Shown: one piece after another, positions 52,111 through 61,892 of the stretch
Position numbering within the stretch: the stretch's first letter is position 1
Layout of the letters: every line of letters starts with the position of its first letter
DNA from: Quillaja saponaria
Taxonomy: Eukaryota; Streptophyta; Magnoliopsida; Fabales; Quillajaceae
Assembly (NCBI GenBank): GCA_029379385.1
Contig: CM055613.1
Coordinates: 23,037,652-23,101,651 of the forward strand
Length of the DNA stretch: 64,000 bases
Reading direction: 5' to 3'
Notes under the pieces: model-generated
Told to the model about the DNA's origin: nothing
The model's input: only the letters and a program-made list of their open reading frames with translations
Databases searched by the model: none
Made by a program: the position numbers and the translations under genes

Positions 52111-52734
52111 CAACTCATTGCCTCAGTATTTTTATTAAAATCCAATTTCCTAGATTCCAAAACGTTTCTTAATGATCACCACATATTTCAACATTTGATT
52201 CCTGTCCTAGCTCCTCTCGACAGCAAAGAGAGCATAATAATAAATATCTTTAAAAAAAAATTGGCAACAGAGAAGTATTTAGATGGCACATCCTACCTTT
52301 TGTATCTGGAGATCTTTCTTTCTCAGTAATGCTGCATAATTGCAAGTTGAGGTAGTAGGGCCAGGAGTTCTCAAGGCGTGATAAAAGAGCTGGAGGAGTG
52401 GTCGGAGGCGTGAGAAAGGAGGAGTTAGGGATTTGGAATCGCAAGTTGAGGTAGCAAGGCCAGACGTTCTCAACTCACTCTCCAGTCTAGCTAGCTCCTT
52501 TTGCAAATGCTTGACCAAGGCGTGAGAAAGGAGAGAGGAACTAAGCAAAAGGGATGTAGAGGAAGAAGGGAGGCGTAAGAAAGGGAGGCGTGGGAGGCAA
52601 ATGAGGAGTTAGGGATTTGGAATTCGTTTTCAGAGTGAAAAAAAAAACACAAAACAGAAGAATCAAAACGCAGGTTTCGTCCAAGTTTAAAAAAAAAAAA
52701 AAAAAAAAAAAATAACCCAGTAAGAAACTCCATT

Positions 52735-52920
52735 ACTGACCAACCTTGGTTGGTCGGTAAAATTCCCCTCAATTAAAACCTTTCCTGTCAATTTACCGAC
52801 CAACCTACTGACCAAAAGTTGGTCGGTAATATATTATTTCTATATTTTGGTCGGTTGGTCGTTAGGTTGGTCGGTATTTGAATATTTTACCGACCAACAA
52901 TGGTTGGTCGGTAATGACCA
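52735..52920. repeat. Right subterminal repeats of the CACTA transposon
   Basis: Repeated TTGGTCGGTAA and its inverse TTACCGACCAA lie just inside the right terminus. They mirror the repeats at the left end. Confidence 0.85.
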
Positions 52921-52954
52921 AGTTTCTTGTAGTGTCAAAAAACTAAGTATGTAC

Positions 52955-53107
52955 CTTAGACTCAAGGCACCTATAAGTAGATTCAAGGCAAGCTTCAGGT
53001 GTGATGAACTCAAAAGGTAATTGCTTGGGAGCTACAGCCACTGGAACATCCATTATGCTCTTCGGCTTGTCACCTCTCATCATTTTAGTGTTTGATTGAT
53101 GACATAT
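52955..53107 (-). CDS. Orphan coding-like exon of unknown identity, 51 codons
   Basis: The stretch is bounded on the minus strand by an acceptor (TTTCTTCAG) and a strong donor (AAG|GTACATAC). It is open in one frame with both ends in phase 0. Residues run ICHQSNTKMMRGDKPKSIMD, then VPVAVAPKQLPFEFITPEAC, then LESTYRCLESK. The CACTA transposon begins 20 bases past the donor, so it appears to have inserted in the following intron. I do not recognise the family. Neighbouring exons could not be linked. It may be part of a host gene, or a gene of the outer CACTA element in which the nest sits. Confidence 0.4.
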
Positions 53108-53795
53108 CTGAAGAAACATAATAATTTCGAGATGTTTTTTTGACTAAAATTTTTTATTTATTAAGAACATATATTTTCAATAGCAGATATTGAGCTAACC
53201 AATAAATTGAATTAATTAATAAGCAAAAACTTGAACTAGAAATAGATCAAGCTAAAAACATGTTAATGGCTTTACACCAAACAAGTAGAAACAGTTAAAA
53301 GAAAAAAACTGAACAATTTATAACCATGGTTTTCATTTTTTGTTTTTTTTTTCCTTCTACTGGGGCAGATTCCTATCAATTTGTAATTGCTAATTCTTAT
53401 GTAGTTTAAGGTCCTATCATAAACTAATTAACTAGTCTCCTATAGCTAGAGGCACTATGTAGCTTTGGTATAAAACTTGAGTTGTAAAGAAAAACATTAG
53501 TCCAAATAGAGATTATGTTCTAAATACAGGCAAATCATATACATTAAAAAAGACTTGATATAAGTTGAGCCAAATATAATGAATGAGACAAATAAATAGT
53601 AGTCTCCACACACTTTTATTAGTAATAAATAAAAGCAAACTGACAACAATCACACATCTTTCCTGAAAATTAGAAATTACTTCTCATGTGTAGATGCCAT
53701 ATTTACATTAAGACAAAAAGCTTCCAATACCCAAAGATATTAATTAATTTTCATATAACTTGCACTGAAGCTACACTTGAGCACTTGGAATATGT
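53108..53795. other. AT-rich spacer, nothing recognised
   Basis: No coding sequence, repeat termini or RNA gene was seen between the orphan exon and the FBD-like fragment. Confidence 0.45.
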
Positions 53796-53925
53796 CTATA
53801 GTTCAATTTTTTGAGTCTTACGGGGTTCAGTGATAATCAATTTCTCCAAGGCTTTTGCATTTTCTAACATGAACTTTTCACAAGAAAACTCAGCCTTCCC
53901 CATGCAAAGGAAATAAATCTTACTG
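53796..53925 (-). pseudogene. Possible F-box/FBD-type C-terminal fragment
   Basis: The minus strand is open from about 53925 to a TAG at 53798-53796. It reads KIYFLCMGKAEFSCEKFM then LENAKALEKLIITEPRKT. The pattern F-L-x-N-A-x-x-L-E-K-x-x-I is typical of the end of plant FBD domains in F-box/LRR proteins. No F-box or LRR part was found nearby, so this is at best a fragment. Confidence 0.35.
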
Positions 53926-54269
53926 ACTTGAGGTGTGAAGTGAAACACAGTGGCACAAATGTCTAAACTGGAAGATCTTCAAGATCCTGATCAGCAGTTA
54001 TAAAAAGAACATAGTGGCACAAATTTCCCTAATAAACAAAATGTTTATTTTGGATTTTTTAATTTACCTAAACGATTAAATTGATAAGAATATTCCTTAA
54101 CTACGTATCTGAAGCCTAATATATATATATTTTTCTATTTGTTACTTTAATAACTTCCCAACTCCTATGTTTACATAAAAAATAATTTTGCACTTAATAG
54201 ACATTTTCTGACATGTTTAATAGATAAATATAAAGTGAGTCCTATTTCAAGCCAGCACTAGAGACTCAT

Positions 54270-57200
54270 TGTAATAATCTGATATATTAATGTACATGTT
54301 AGAACTTTTGTACATGACTAATTGTGGGTAGGTAAATAAAATGTTACACAATATAAAAAGTTATGTAATTGAATACATGAATAAATAAATATAGAAATAA
54401 TGCAAGAGTTAATTTTTATTATATAATTGGTTAACTTGGAGCTTAAAAAAATTTATTGGGCATTTTTTTTAAGGTATACAACAAGTATATAAATATTTAT
54501 ATTTGTTGATGTAACAAGATTAGTTCTTGCACCAGGTTTTTTTTTAAGCTAGAAAGTAGGATTAATTGTGCACCACAAATTAGAAAATTGGACTTTGACT
54601 TGATTATTATTTTTGTTTTATTTTCCTTCCACTCATTGTCTTCGCCAACTTACATTCCAATTTTTCCTAATCCTTAGCTGAGTTCTACTCTTGTATTCTC
54701 ATCTTGTTCATTTTTATTGGCAAAAAAAAAAAAAAAAAAAAAAATTTATAATAATAATAATAATATTATTATTATACATAGTAGTGTTAAAATTAAAGAA
54801 TATTTCTGTATGTGTATGCATGTGGTAGAAGAATTAATTTTGTTCTAATTTGATAGTGTGAGGTGCGTTCTAGTATGTTCATAGGTAATATATAAAATTT
54901 GATGAATAAATGTATAGTAGAATTAATAGAATTAAATATATATATATATATATATGTTTATGTAATTAAGAAAATTTTTGCTATTACCTTATTAGGTAAC
55001 TTTGAAAATTATAAAGTTAATGGTGTAAGCATTATTGATGGGTGAAGACAATAATAATAAAATAATATATATATATATACACATATGATTAGGAACTAAT
55101 TTTGTTATATTGTATTATTGATTAATTAAAACATAAAACATGAAACATGAAACATGAAACATGAAACATGAAACAATATGTATGTACATATATATATGTA
55201 TAATTTTTTTATGGAAATTGATTGGCCACCACCAAATTGAAGAACAAAGCTAGACCATAAGTAGATATTATTATACTATATTTTCTTTGTCTTTTCTTTT
55301 CCCTTATCTATACCTACTTTGCCTTCTTTCATTAGCTCTGTTTTTCCTTTGTCATTTCCATTCATTCTTGAAGTTTCCTTGATTCTTTCTAGCCAAAGAA
55401 GCCTCCATACCATATTTGCTTGTGTCCATTGGTGAACAGCCTTCGAAAAAAACATAAAAACGCTTTTGTTTTCAGCTTTTTGACAACTTTGATCTACTTC
55501 CATGGCTTCCAATGGTGCTTCTACGGCTGCTTCTGATACAGAGAATAGTTTGGAGAGAATCAAGCGGCAGCTGGCCTCTGGTTTTCATAGGAACTTGTTG
55601 CAGGGCCCCTTTCTCAAGCGATCTGAAACACTAAGGAAATGGAATGATCGTTGGGTAATATTAGACCCAACGACAGGAAGAATGGAGTACAAGATGAGGA
55701 AGAATGAATCAACTGTTAAGGCAGATAGTTCAGGCGGTGGGTAAGTTCTTATTGCCTTATTTTTTTTGCTGGACATAGAAGCCTTGTTGTGGGGAGGGGG
55801 TTTAGAGAAGAAGAACTGGTTTAATTAGGAACAACCGGTGGCAACTTGCTGCTGCTGTTCCACCTTTCCTTTGCTCCTATTTCTTTGTTGTAGTTTTCCA
55901 TGCCGTGAGGGAAGTATTCATTTTATTGGTGTGGGTGTGTGGGTGTTAATAAGAGAAGGCAGCCGTTGGAACAAGAGAGTATGTTCTGTTTCAGCTTGGT
56001 TTGATTTCAAGTTAAGGTTGTTTAAGAGATTAATAATGGTTGGGTGAAAAACTTGAAAGGAAGAGCAGCTTTGATGGCTTAGTTTCTCCTATTTCAGTTG
56101 AAGTAATAAGTAGGAAGAGGGGCTAAAAATCCATCTGCTGTACTTTGTTTTAAAACCACAAGTTTAACATGAATGTCCCTCCTTGTAGCAGATTATGAAG
56201 CTTAAAATGAATAAGGAATTTTAGATATCAAAGGGCACGGTTGCAAGGGAGTAAAAGCAGCCCTATAAACATGTTTTCCTTCCTTGAAACTCGGGTATAA
56301 GAGTTATTTTGGAGGATGCTTTTGGAGGTGTTAAAGAGATATGGCAATAAGAGTTAATGTAGGAATTTTATTGAATTAAAATATTGATTTAGTTAAGTTA
56401 ATAGTATTAATTGAATTGATGTTAGTTTGGTTATAGCAAATTAGTTGCAATTCTTTTAAGTCTAATTAGAAATGTAAAATGAATAATTAGTATGGTGGGA
56501 ATAATTTAAATAAAAAGGAAACATTTTGAGTGAAATTAACATAGTGAAAATGGATATTCCAAGTTTTAATTAAGTTTAAACATAGAGTATAATTTGAATT
56601 TCATAGTGAAACATGAACAAAGTAAAATAGATTAATGATGAAGGATTCTTTAGAATAAGTATAGACATACATATACACACATATATATATATATACATAT
56701 TCAAGAATCATAAATATACCTTTAATATATTCGGTAAAAAGGTTTAGGAGGAATTAATGTCTAAGTTAGATGTTAAGGGTGTAAATAGGTTCGATTAAGA
56801 AATTTGTATATTTAATTATAAATAATACGTAATTTTATGATTTGTCAACCCCAGATAGTATCGAGGGTACTCCGACACCATTACAGTATAGATGGAATAA
56901 CGAGTCTCGTTCTTGAACTTTGTGAGTGAATTACGTGCTCTTTGGTTGCTAGATTATTATGTGTAATCGTGTAGGTATTTGAATTATGTGCGATGATTGA
57001 AATTGTTTATGTTTAATAAGAGCCAATAAAGTGAAATTTTATGGGAAATGAATTTTACCTTTGAAATTAAAAAAAAATAAAAAATATAGGTGCACCTAGG
57101 ATATCCTGGCTTTCTGATAATATTATTTATTTATTTATTTTTAAATTTTAAGTGCTCAGCCCCGGTGGGATGTATTATGTACGAAGATTAATCTGTTGTG

Positions 57201-58032
57201 CGGGAAAGTAAATGTCCGGTGGGGGATGATACTGTTGTGCAGGGCTGAGTTACTTGTTGGCCCTTTGTTTACTTTGTATGTATTGATTGCTATGTTGAAA
57301 TTAAGAACTTTGAATATTGCGTTGAATTATACACGTGAATCATGGCTTTATGAGAATTACAAGTACGTGAGTGTACTATTGAATTAAGATATGAATATTA
57401 TTACTTGAGATTAAAGGGTGATATATGTGTTTTGATTGATGCTGGTACCCTCAGGGCATGTTGTTTGCTCACTGAGTCTGTGGGACTCACCCCTCTTTGT
57501 TGATATTTTTTTTAGTAGGACTTCAGCTTTGATGAGCTTGTGACTTGCTGATAGAGTAAGGCAATGTATTTTTTTGAGTCTCATACTTGAAGTTAAAGGA
57601 TAAAAATTTACAATCATAATTAAGGTGTTTGGTTCTATGTTGCCTGTGTAAAAGTTAATTTGATACAGTTTATAGCATTAACAGAGCGAAGCTCCTTGGT
57701 TATGTTGTTTTGTTATCATTTAATTGAAAGTAATTAGGAACTTACATAAAGCGGAGCTCCTTGGTTATGTTGTTTTTGATATCATTTAATTGAAAGTAAT
57801 CAGGAACTTACATGTTGGTATTTTGGGCATGTTTCACATTGCTGGGAACTTTTGCCGAAATTTTTAGTAAATTGTTATTTGTGTTAGTAAACAAACTTTT
57901 ACAGTTAACTTCTATTTTAGTAAATTTATTTTTAGTAAAGAGTCGTATTGGTTTCTTTGTTTTGAAGTCAGGGTTACGGAGCTTTGGATATCCAATCCTT
58001 CGGCCAGTCATGCCTTCGTGAAGAGTGTGACA
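54270..58032 (+). mobile_element. Chromovirus LTR unit (apparent solo LTR) carrying a host-gene segment
   Basis: It starts TGTAATAATCTGATAT and ends AGTGTGACA. It is flanked by perfect 5-bp duplications CTCAT (54265-54269 and 58033-58037). The left about 450 bases and the right about 1.2-1.7 kb resemble the 36258 and 41809 LTRs. Examples are the 54590-54640 stretch GACTTTGACTTGATTATT, a CTCCGACACC block near 56870, TTTGCCGAAATTTTTAGTAA near 57850, and CAGTCATGCCTTCGTGA near 58004. The middle (about 54725-56340) has no counterpart in the other LTRs and holds the SWAP70-like exon at 55502-55740. With 3763 bp it is longer than the other two LTRs. Either the middle was captured before insertion or it entered the LTR later. 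Confidence 0.75.
55502..55740 (+). CDS. SWAP70: First coding exon of a SWAP70/PH-domain protein, partial
   Basis: ATG in good context (TTCCATGGCTTCC) opens 79 codons without stops, then a strong donor GG|GTAAGTTC at 55741. The protein begins MASNGASTAAS and continues LERIKRQLASG, NLLQGPFLKRSETLRKWNDR, WVILDPTTGRMEYKMRKNES. This is the N-terminus of the plant SWAP70 (DEF6-like) family. There a PH domain starts at LLQGPxLKRSExLRKW and the full protein is several times longer, with a later coiled-coil part. In rice and Arabidopsis the family is linked to Rho-type GTPase and immune signalling. No following exon (rest of the PH domain) is seen in the remaining 8 kb. The exon lies inside an LTR unit with a target duplication. 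It is therefore probably a captured or transposed 5' gene fragment; less likely it is a real gene with a very long first intron. Confidence 0.75.
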
Positions 58033-58408
58033 CTCATCCCCAGTAAATAAAGGATACCTGTATAGCTTTCCACATGACATTGCCTTAATAGTTATAAGTT
58101 TCAGCAAACATCTCATTTTTAATGGTGAAACACAAGTCAAAGCTATAAAAAATAGAACACCACAAACAAATAAGTCACATTTGAAAACAAACAACAGAAA
58201 TATTAGAGAACCTCACCAAACCGATTATAAAGAAACTTAAAGGGAAATCCCTTAATAGCCAATATAATAAAACACAATGATTAAAATTTAAACAGATAAC
58301 TTCAATCCACTAACCTGATAACTACCGTTTCAATGTAATTTAGGCCAATATGTCATTTCTACCAAAACAAACAAACAAACAAACAAACAAACAAACAAAC
58401 AAACAAAC

Positions 58409-58457
<49 letters not shown>

Positions 58458-58939
58458 AAAGAAAAAAAACCAAACCTACAACAAAAAGCCAAAATTGTTT
58501 TCTTTTCTATAATTTCTCAAAAACCCAAAAGAATTAAGAAACAAAATTGATTGATGAAATAGAAGAACAACCCTAAACAAATATACCTTTAGGGATTATT
58601 CGTGACTTTGTGTTTGAAACCAGTTGAAGGGTTGATCTGCCACTTAACAAGCTTATTTTGAAGCCGATTGCAAAAAATCTTACTTATAGTCTAAACTTTA
58701 GAATCAAGATACAATTACAAGCTAAGAAAAAAAAAATTTATTAAAAAACACTCATGTCTAAATTCGTACCTTAATAGATTTCCTAACTTGAAACTGAATT
58801 CAAAAATTTCAAGTTTGAATGTCAACAATTGCGGCTGATAAAAAGGGAGGGAGAGAGAGAGGGTAGAAAGGGCTCAAATTTGAAGAAGCCAGAAGAAATT
58901 ATGGGAAGAAGAAGAAGAAAAATGTCAGTTAGGTTTTAA
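58033..58939. other. Spacer after the LTR unit with an (AAAC)n/poly-A tract
   Basis: (AAAC)n runs from 58364 to about 58407 and is followed by an A-run to about 58455. Nothing else could be recognised. This is the older sequence into which the LTR unit inserted. Confidence 0.6.
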
Positions 58940-59265
58940 TTTAGAAAAAAGTATATGCATCTGCCACTATAAACTCAGATATATTAAGTAGTAGGCTCAG
59001 ATATTTAAATTATTTTTTGTTAGAACTGCAGACACAGATATAAATGAATTTTTTGAAAATTATTAAATTATCTACGTCTGCAATTTATAGGCTATTTGCA
59101 AAATGTAAAAAAGTTTATAGAAAATGGCTTCAATATTAAATTATCTATGTCTGTTTTAAAAATATATTTCGTTGTTTTTTTTTTTTGGACTATTTGCGTC
59201 TGCAAATATGCAAACATATATAATTGAATTGTAGACGCAAAATATTTTTTGAGTTTGCTTTAGTG
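58940..59265. mobile_element. CACTA-type subterminal sequence, possible right end of the outer element
   Basis: Repeated motifs such as CTGCAGACACAGATA (59024-59040), TCTACGTCTGCAA, GCGTCTGCAAAT and GTAGACGCAAAAT match those near 1480-1740 and 34330-34680. The stretch ends in TTTGCTTTAGTG (59254-59265), a possible degraded TTTCTTGTAGTG. It could pair with the left terminus at 34317. Confidence 0.4.
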
Positions 59266-60099
59266 CATGGTGCTCATGTCCTGTGAGGTCTAAAGATAAA
59301 AGGATAGCTCTTCTATCTCTATAATCCAACCCAATTAAGGTGTCTCCAATAATTGACAAAGTAGGTATGGCTTTGTGAAAAATCAAAATTCCGCTTTTAA
59401 TGATTTTATTTTCATAACCATATTTCTTTCCAATGTTTGTTGGAATGCTGATAAACCCATAATGAGCAGTGGGCATTTTTTAAGGTCCAACCAAAATACT
59501 AAATATTTTGTCTATCATCAGAAGTTCGCATCACCTTTTTTTTAGCCACACAAACATAATAATTTCTCGAATCAATCCTTTATCCCCATCAACTCATATT
59601 GTGTAGTAATAATATCAAAAGCAGAGAAGAAACAAAAATTCTCATAGGCATGATCGATGTTTCGTAAATATGAAAAAGAAAAAAAAATGATTCCGAAATT
59701 TTCATCACATAAACTAATTTACATTTCCTTGCCTTGAGCATAAGATAAATAAATAAAGGAAAACCCCTATAAAAATTTAACATCTAACTTTAAAACAATA
59801 CTTCTAATTAACAATAGCCACACACAACCTAAACAACACTAAGATAAAAGCTAGTATTTAAAATATGTAAAGGAATATAGTAAAAGTTTCTTAAATATGA
59901 AAAAGAAAAGGAATATGAATCCAAAACTTACATCACATAAACTAATTTACATTCTTTGGTTTGAGCATAAAATAAATAAAGGAAAACCACAATAAAACAA
60001 TACTTTTAACTACCCTGCATGGCCACATACAATCTGGACTAATTTACATTGCCTATTTCAATGTATTTACAGGAAGGCTTATTGCCTATTTTAATAGTT
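59266..60099. other. AT-rich spacer, nothing recognised
   Basis: No gene-like frame was recognised. An imperfect duplication is visible: AAATTTTCATCACATAAACT (59696-59715) with following ATTTACATT and TTGAGCATAA recurs in similar form at about 59925-59970. Confidence 0.4.
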
Positions 60100-60234
60100 T
60101 TACATATTCTTATTCTTCCTTTTGGGTATACACTCAGGAATTAGAATTAGAATTTTTTTATTAGAAGGCTTGGAGGGGCAATCACGAATCCAGTGACTTA
60201 CATAACCACATTTGTAGCATTTAGTCAATTGCAT
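60100..60234 (-). CDS. Small CCHC zinc-knuckle ORF, 44 aa, probably a fragment
   Basis: ATG at 60234 opens MQLTKCYKCGYVSHWIRDCP and then a Lys-rich tail ending KRKNKNM. The spacing C-x2-C-x4-H-x4-C is a complete zinc knuckle, as found in retrotransposon gag, MULE transposases and several plant nucleic-acid-binding proteins. No other domain of any of these is attached. It is most likely a relic exon of a transposon gene; a small host gene cannot be excluded. Confidence 0.4.
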   Translation of the reverse strand: MQLTKCYKCGYVSHWIRDCPSKPSNKKILILIPECIPKRKNKNM

Positions 60235-61075
60235 TATTTACAATAACCTTGGAGATAATGCAAGTGAGTAAATAGTGGAAATGTAGTTGTAGGTTATAAG
60301 ATTTATGATTGCTCCTCTAGGTCTCCTAAAAATAAAAAATTTCTAATTAAAATTAAAATTCATAAGTACCCAGAGGTTCATGGCCTTTGCGGTTATGATA
60401 AGAGCATCATGCGGGTCGAAAATCAAAAGCCAAGGGAACAGTTACAGGGATGGTACTATATATAGTTTCCCTATTGACAAAGTAATCCTTCAATTTCCTT
60501 TCTTCTATTTAAGTTCCATAACTTTGTGTACTAATATATGTTTGTTAATTATCTCAATTCATAATGTCTATATATATATTGCTGATATATGCATTGAATA
60601 TTATCATATTATCTTAAAAACCCATTGGAGTATCGTTTTAAATGAACTAATATATCATCGTCTAACATGAAGAATATATATTAATTTTATTCAAAATGTT
60701 TCTTGAATTGTCCAAGTTAAGTGCACAGTTTAGGAAAGCAAACACTCTATTTGTTATGGTGATATGCTTAACTTTTTGTTTATTTGGTTGAAATTCCGAC
60801 TGTGTTTCTCTATGTTCTTCGGATACATACATAGACAGAGTGATGTTGGCTTGTCCAAGTCCTATGCTTAGGATACCATAGCAAAATGCTGCCCAAATTT
60901 TACCAAGTGTGGACAAAAAGATTAAGCATATTTTTGGAATGAGAGTGTAGCTTTCCTAAATGGGATAAGACTAACTCTTAGGATGGCATTGAATGTGATA
61001 GAAAGCATATACTAATAATTGGTTCATTCATTTTAATTAATTGAGCTGAAGTGTTATATGACCAATGTAGAGACA
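60235..61075. other. Spacer before the TNP2 fragment
   Basis: No reliable gene. A GC-richer patch at about 60370-60460 reads DPHDALIITAKAMNLWVLM on the minus strand in a short open stretch, too short to assign. Confidence 0.4.
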
Positions 61076-61892
61076 ATGTCTATAGATAGAAGTTGAATGT
61101 ACCGTCTTGTGGTGGATCATTCAAAGTCCGATGAATTTAGGCAATAGATTAAAGAATTTATTGACTAATGCTTTTGCTAGTATGGGTAATACATTTGAAA
61201 GTAAAATTTGGTGTCCCTGCAAAATCTTTGACAATAGTAAATTTCTTACTAAAGAAGAAGTAACCCTTCACCTTTATAAGAAGGGTTTTGTTGCAGCATA
61301 TAGAAAGTGGAGTTTACATGGTGAGGGTCGACGTGGTAATATTGGGACCGTGAAGTTTTTGGAAGGTGGACCATCAAATATTATTAAAGATGAAATCTTA
61401 TTTGATATGAACTAGATGACAAAAATGATATTAGACTGTGTATGCCCAAATTACAATTGGGACCTAGAGAATCTTAATCTGGAAGCTGCAAAGTTTTATG
61501 AGATGTTGTCAACTGTAGATGATCTAGTATGGGCATGGTGTGAAGAAATCATTCTTTTAGCCGTGACTCAACTGTTGCATTGTAAGTCAGAATTCAATGT
61601 ATAGGAGAATTATTACAATAGATTAATCCAAATCATTAAAGGTATTATCCCTAAAGGATGAGAAGTTACTAAGATCTTTTACGAATTTAGGAAGTTAGTG
61701 AAAGAGTTGAGACATGGATATGACAATATTGATGCTTTTCTGAATTACTGCCAATTGTATTATGATGAGAATGAGAGCATGACTACTTGTGATCTTTGTA
61801 AAGAGCCTTATTTCATGGAAGGTGGTAAAAAGAACATACCTTATAAAGTATTGCAACACTTGCCGATCATGATGTAGTTATAGAGGCTCTAT
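61076..61892 (+). pseudogene. TNP2-like CACTA transposase, N-terminal fragment
   Basis: The frame starts MSIDRS, then TGA (61094) where Trp is usual, followed by MYRLVVDHSKSDEF. A transposase-associated domain follows (KIWCPCKIF, LTKEEVTLHLYKKGF, YRKWSLHGEG). Next is the start of the tnp2 part (NLEAAKFYEMLSTVDDLVW, LLAVTQLLHCKSEFNV) and then LPI near 61870. Several TAG/TGA stops and a frame change interrupt it. It is cut off at 61893 by an LTR. It differs in sequence from the 44-53 kb element's TNP2, so it is a separate family member. Confidence 0.75.

Larger units (their letters stand above)
44428..52934 (-). mobile_element. Complete CACTA (En/Spm-like) DNA transposon, 8.5 kb, with two decayed genes
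   Basis: The left terminus CACTACAAGAAAACTGC (44428) is matched by the right terminus ending TTTCTTGTAGTG (52934). Both ends carry many copies of TTGGTCGGT / ACCGACCAA (about 44450-44870 and 52735-52920). These are the subterminal transposase-binding repeats typical of the superfamily. Inside, the minus strand encodes a TNP2-like transposase followed by a TNP1-like protein. The flanking triplets are GGT (left) and TCA (right), so the expected 3-bp duplication is not preserved or the insertion has been altered. Both genes have nonsense or frameshift changes. Confidence 0.9.

Noticed and set aside
57808..58194. Minus-strand frame across the LTR boundary, considered as a gene exon
   Set aside because: It spans the LTR end and target duplication, so it is composite sequence without conserved motif.
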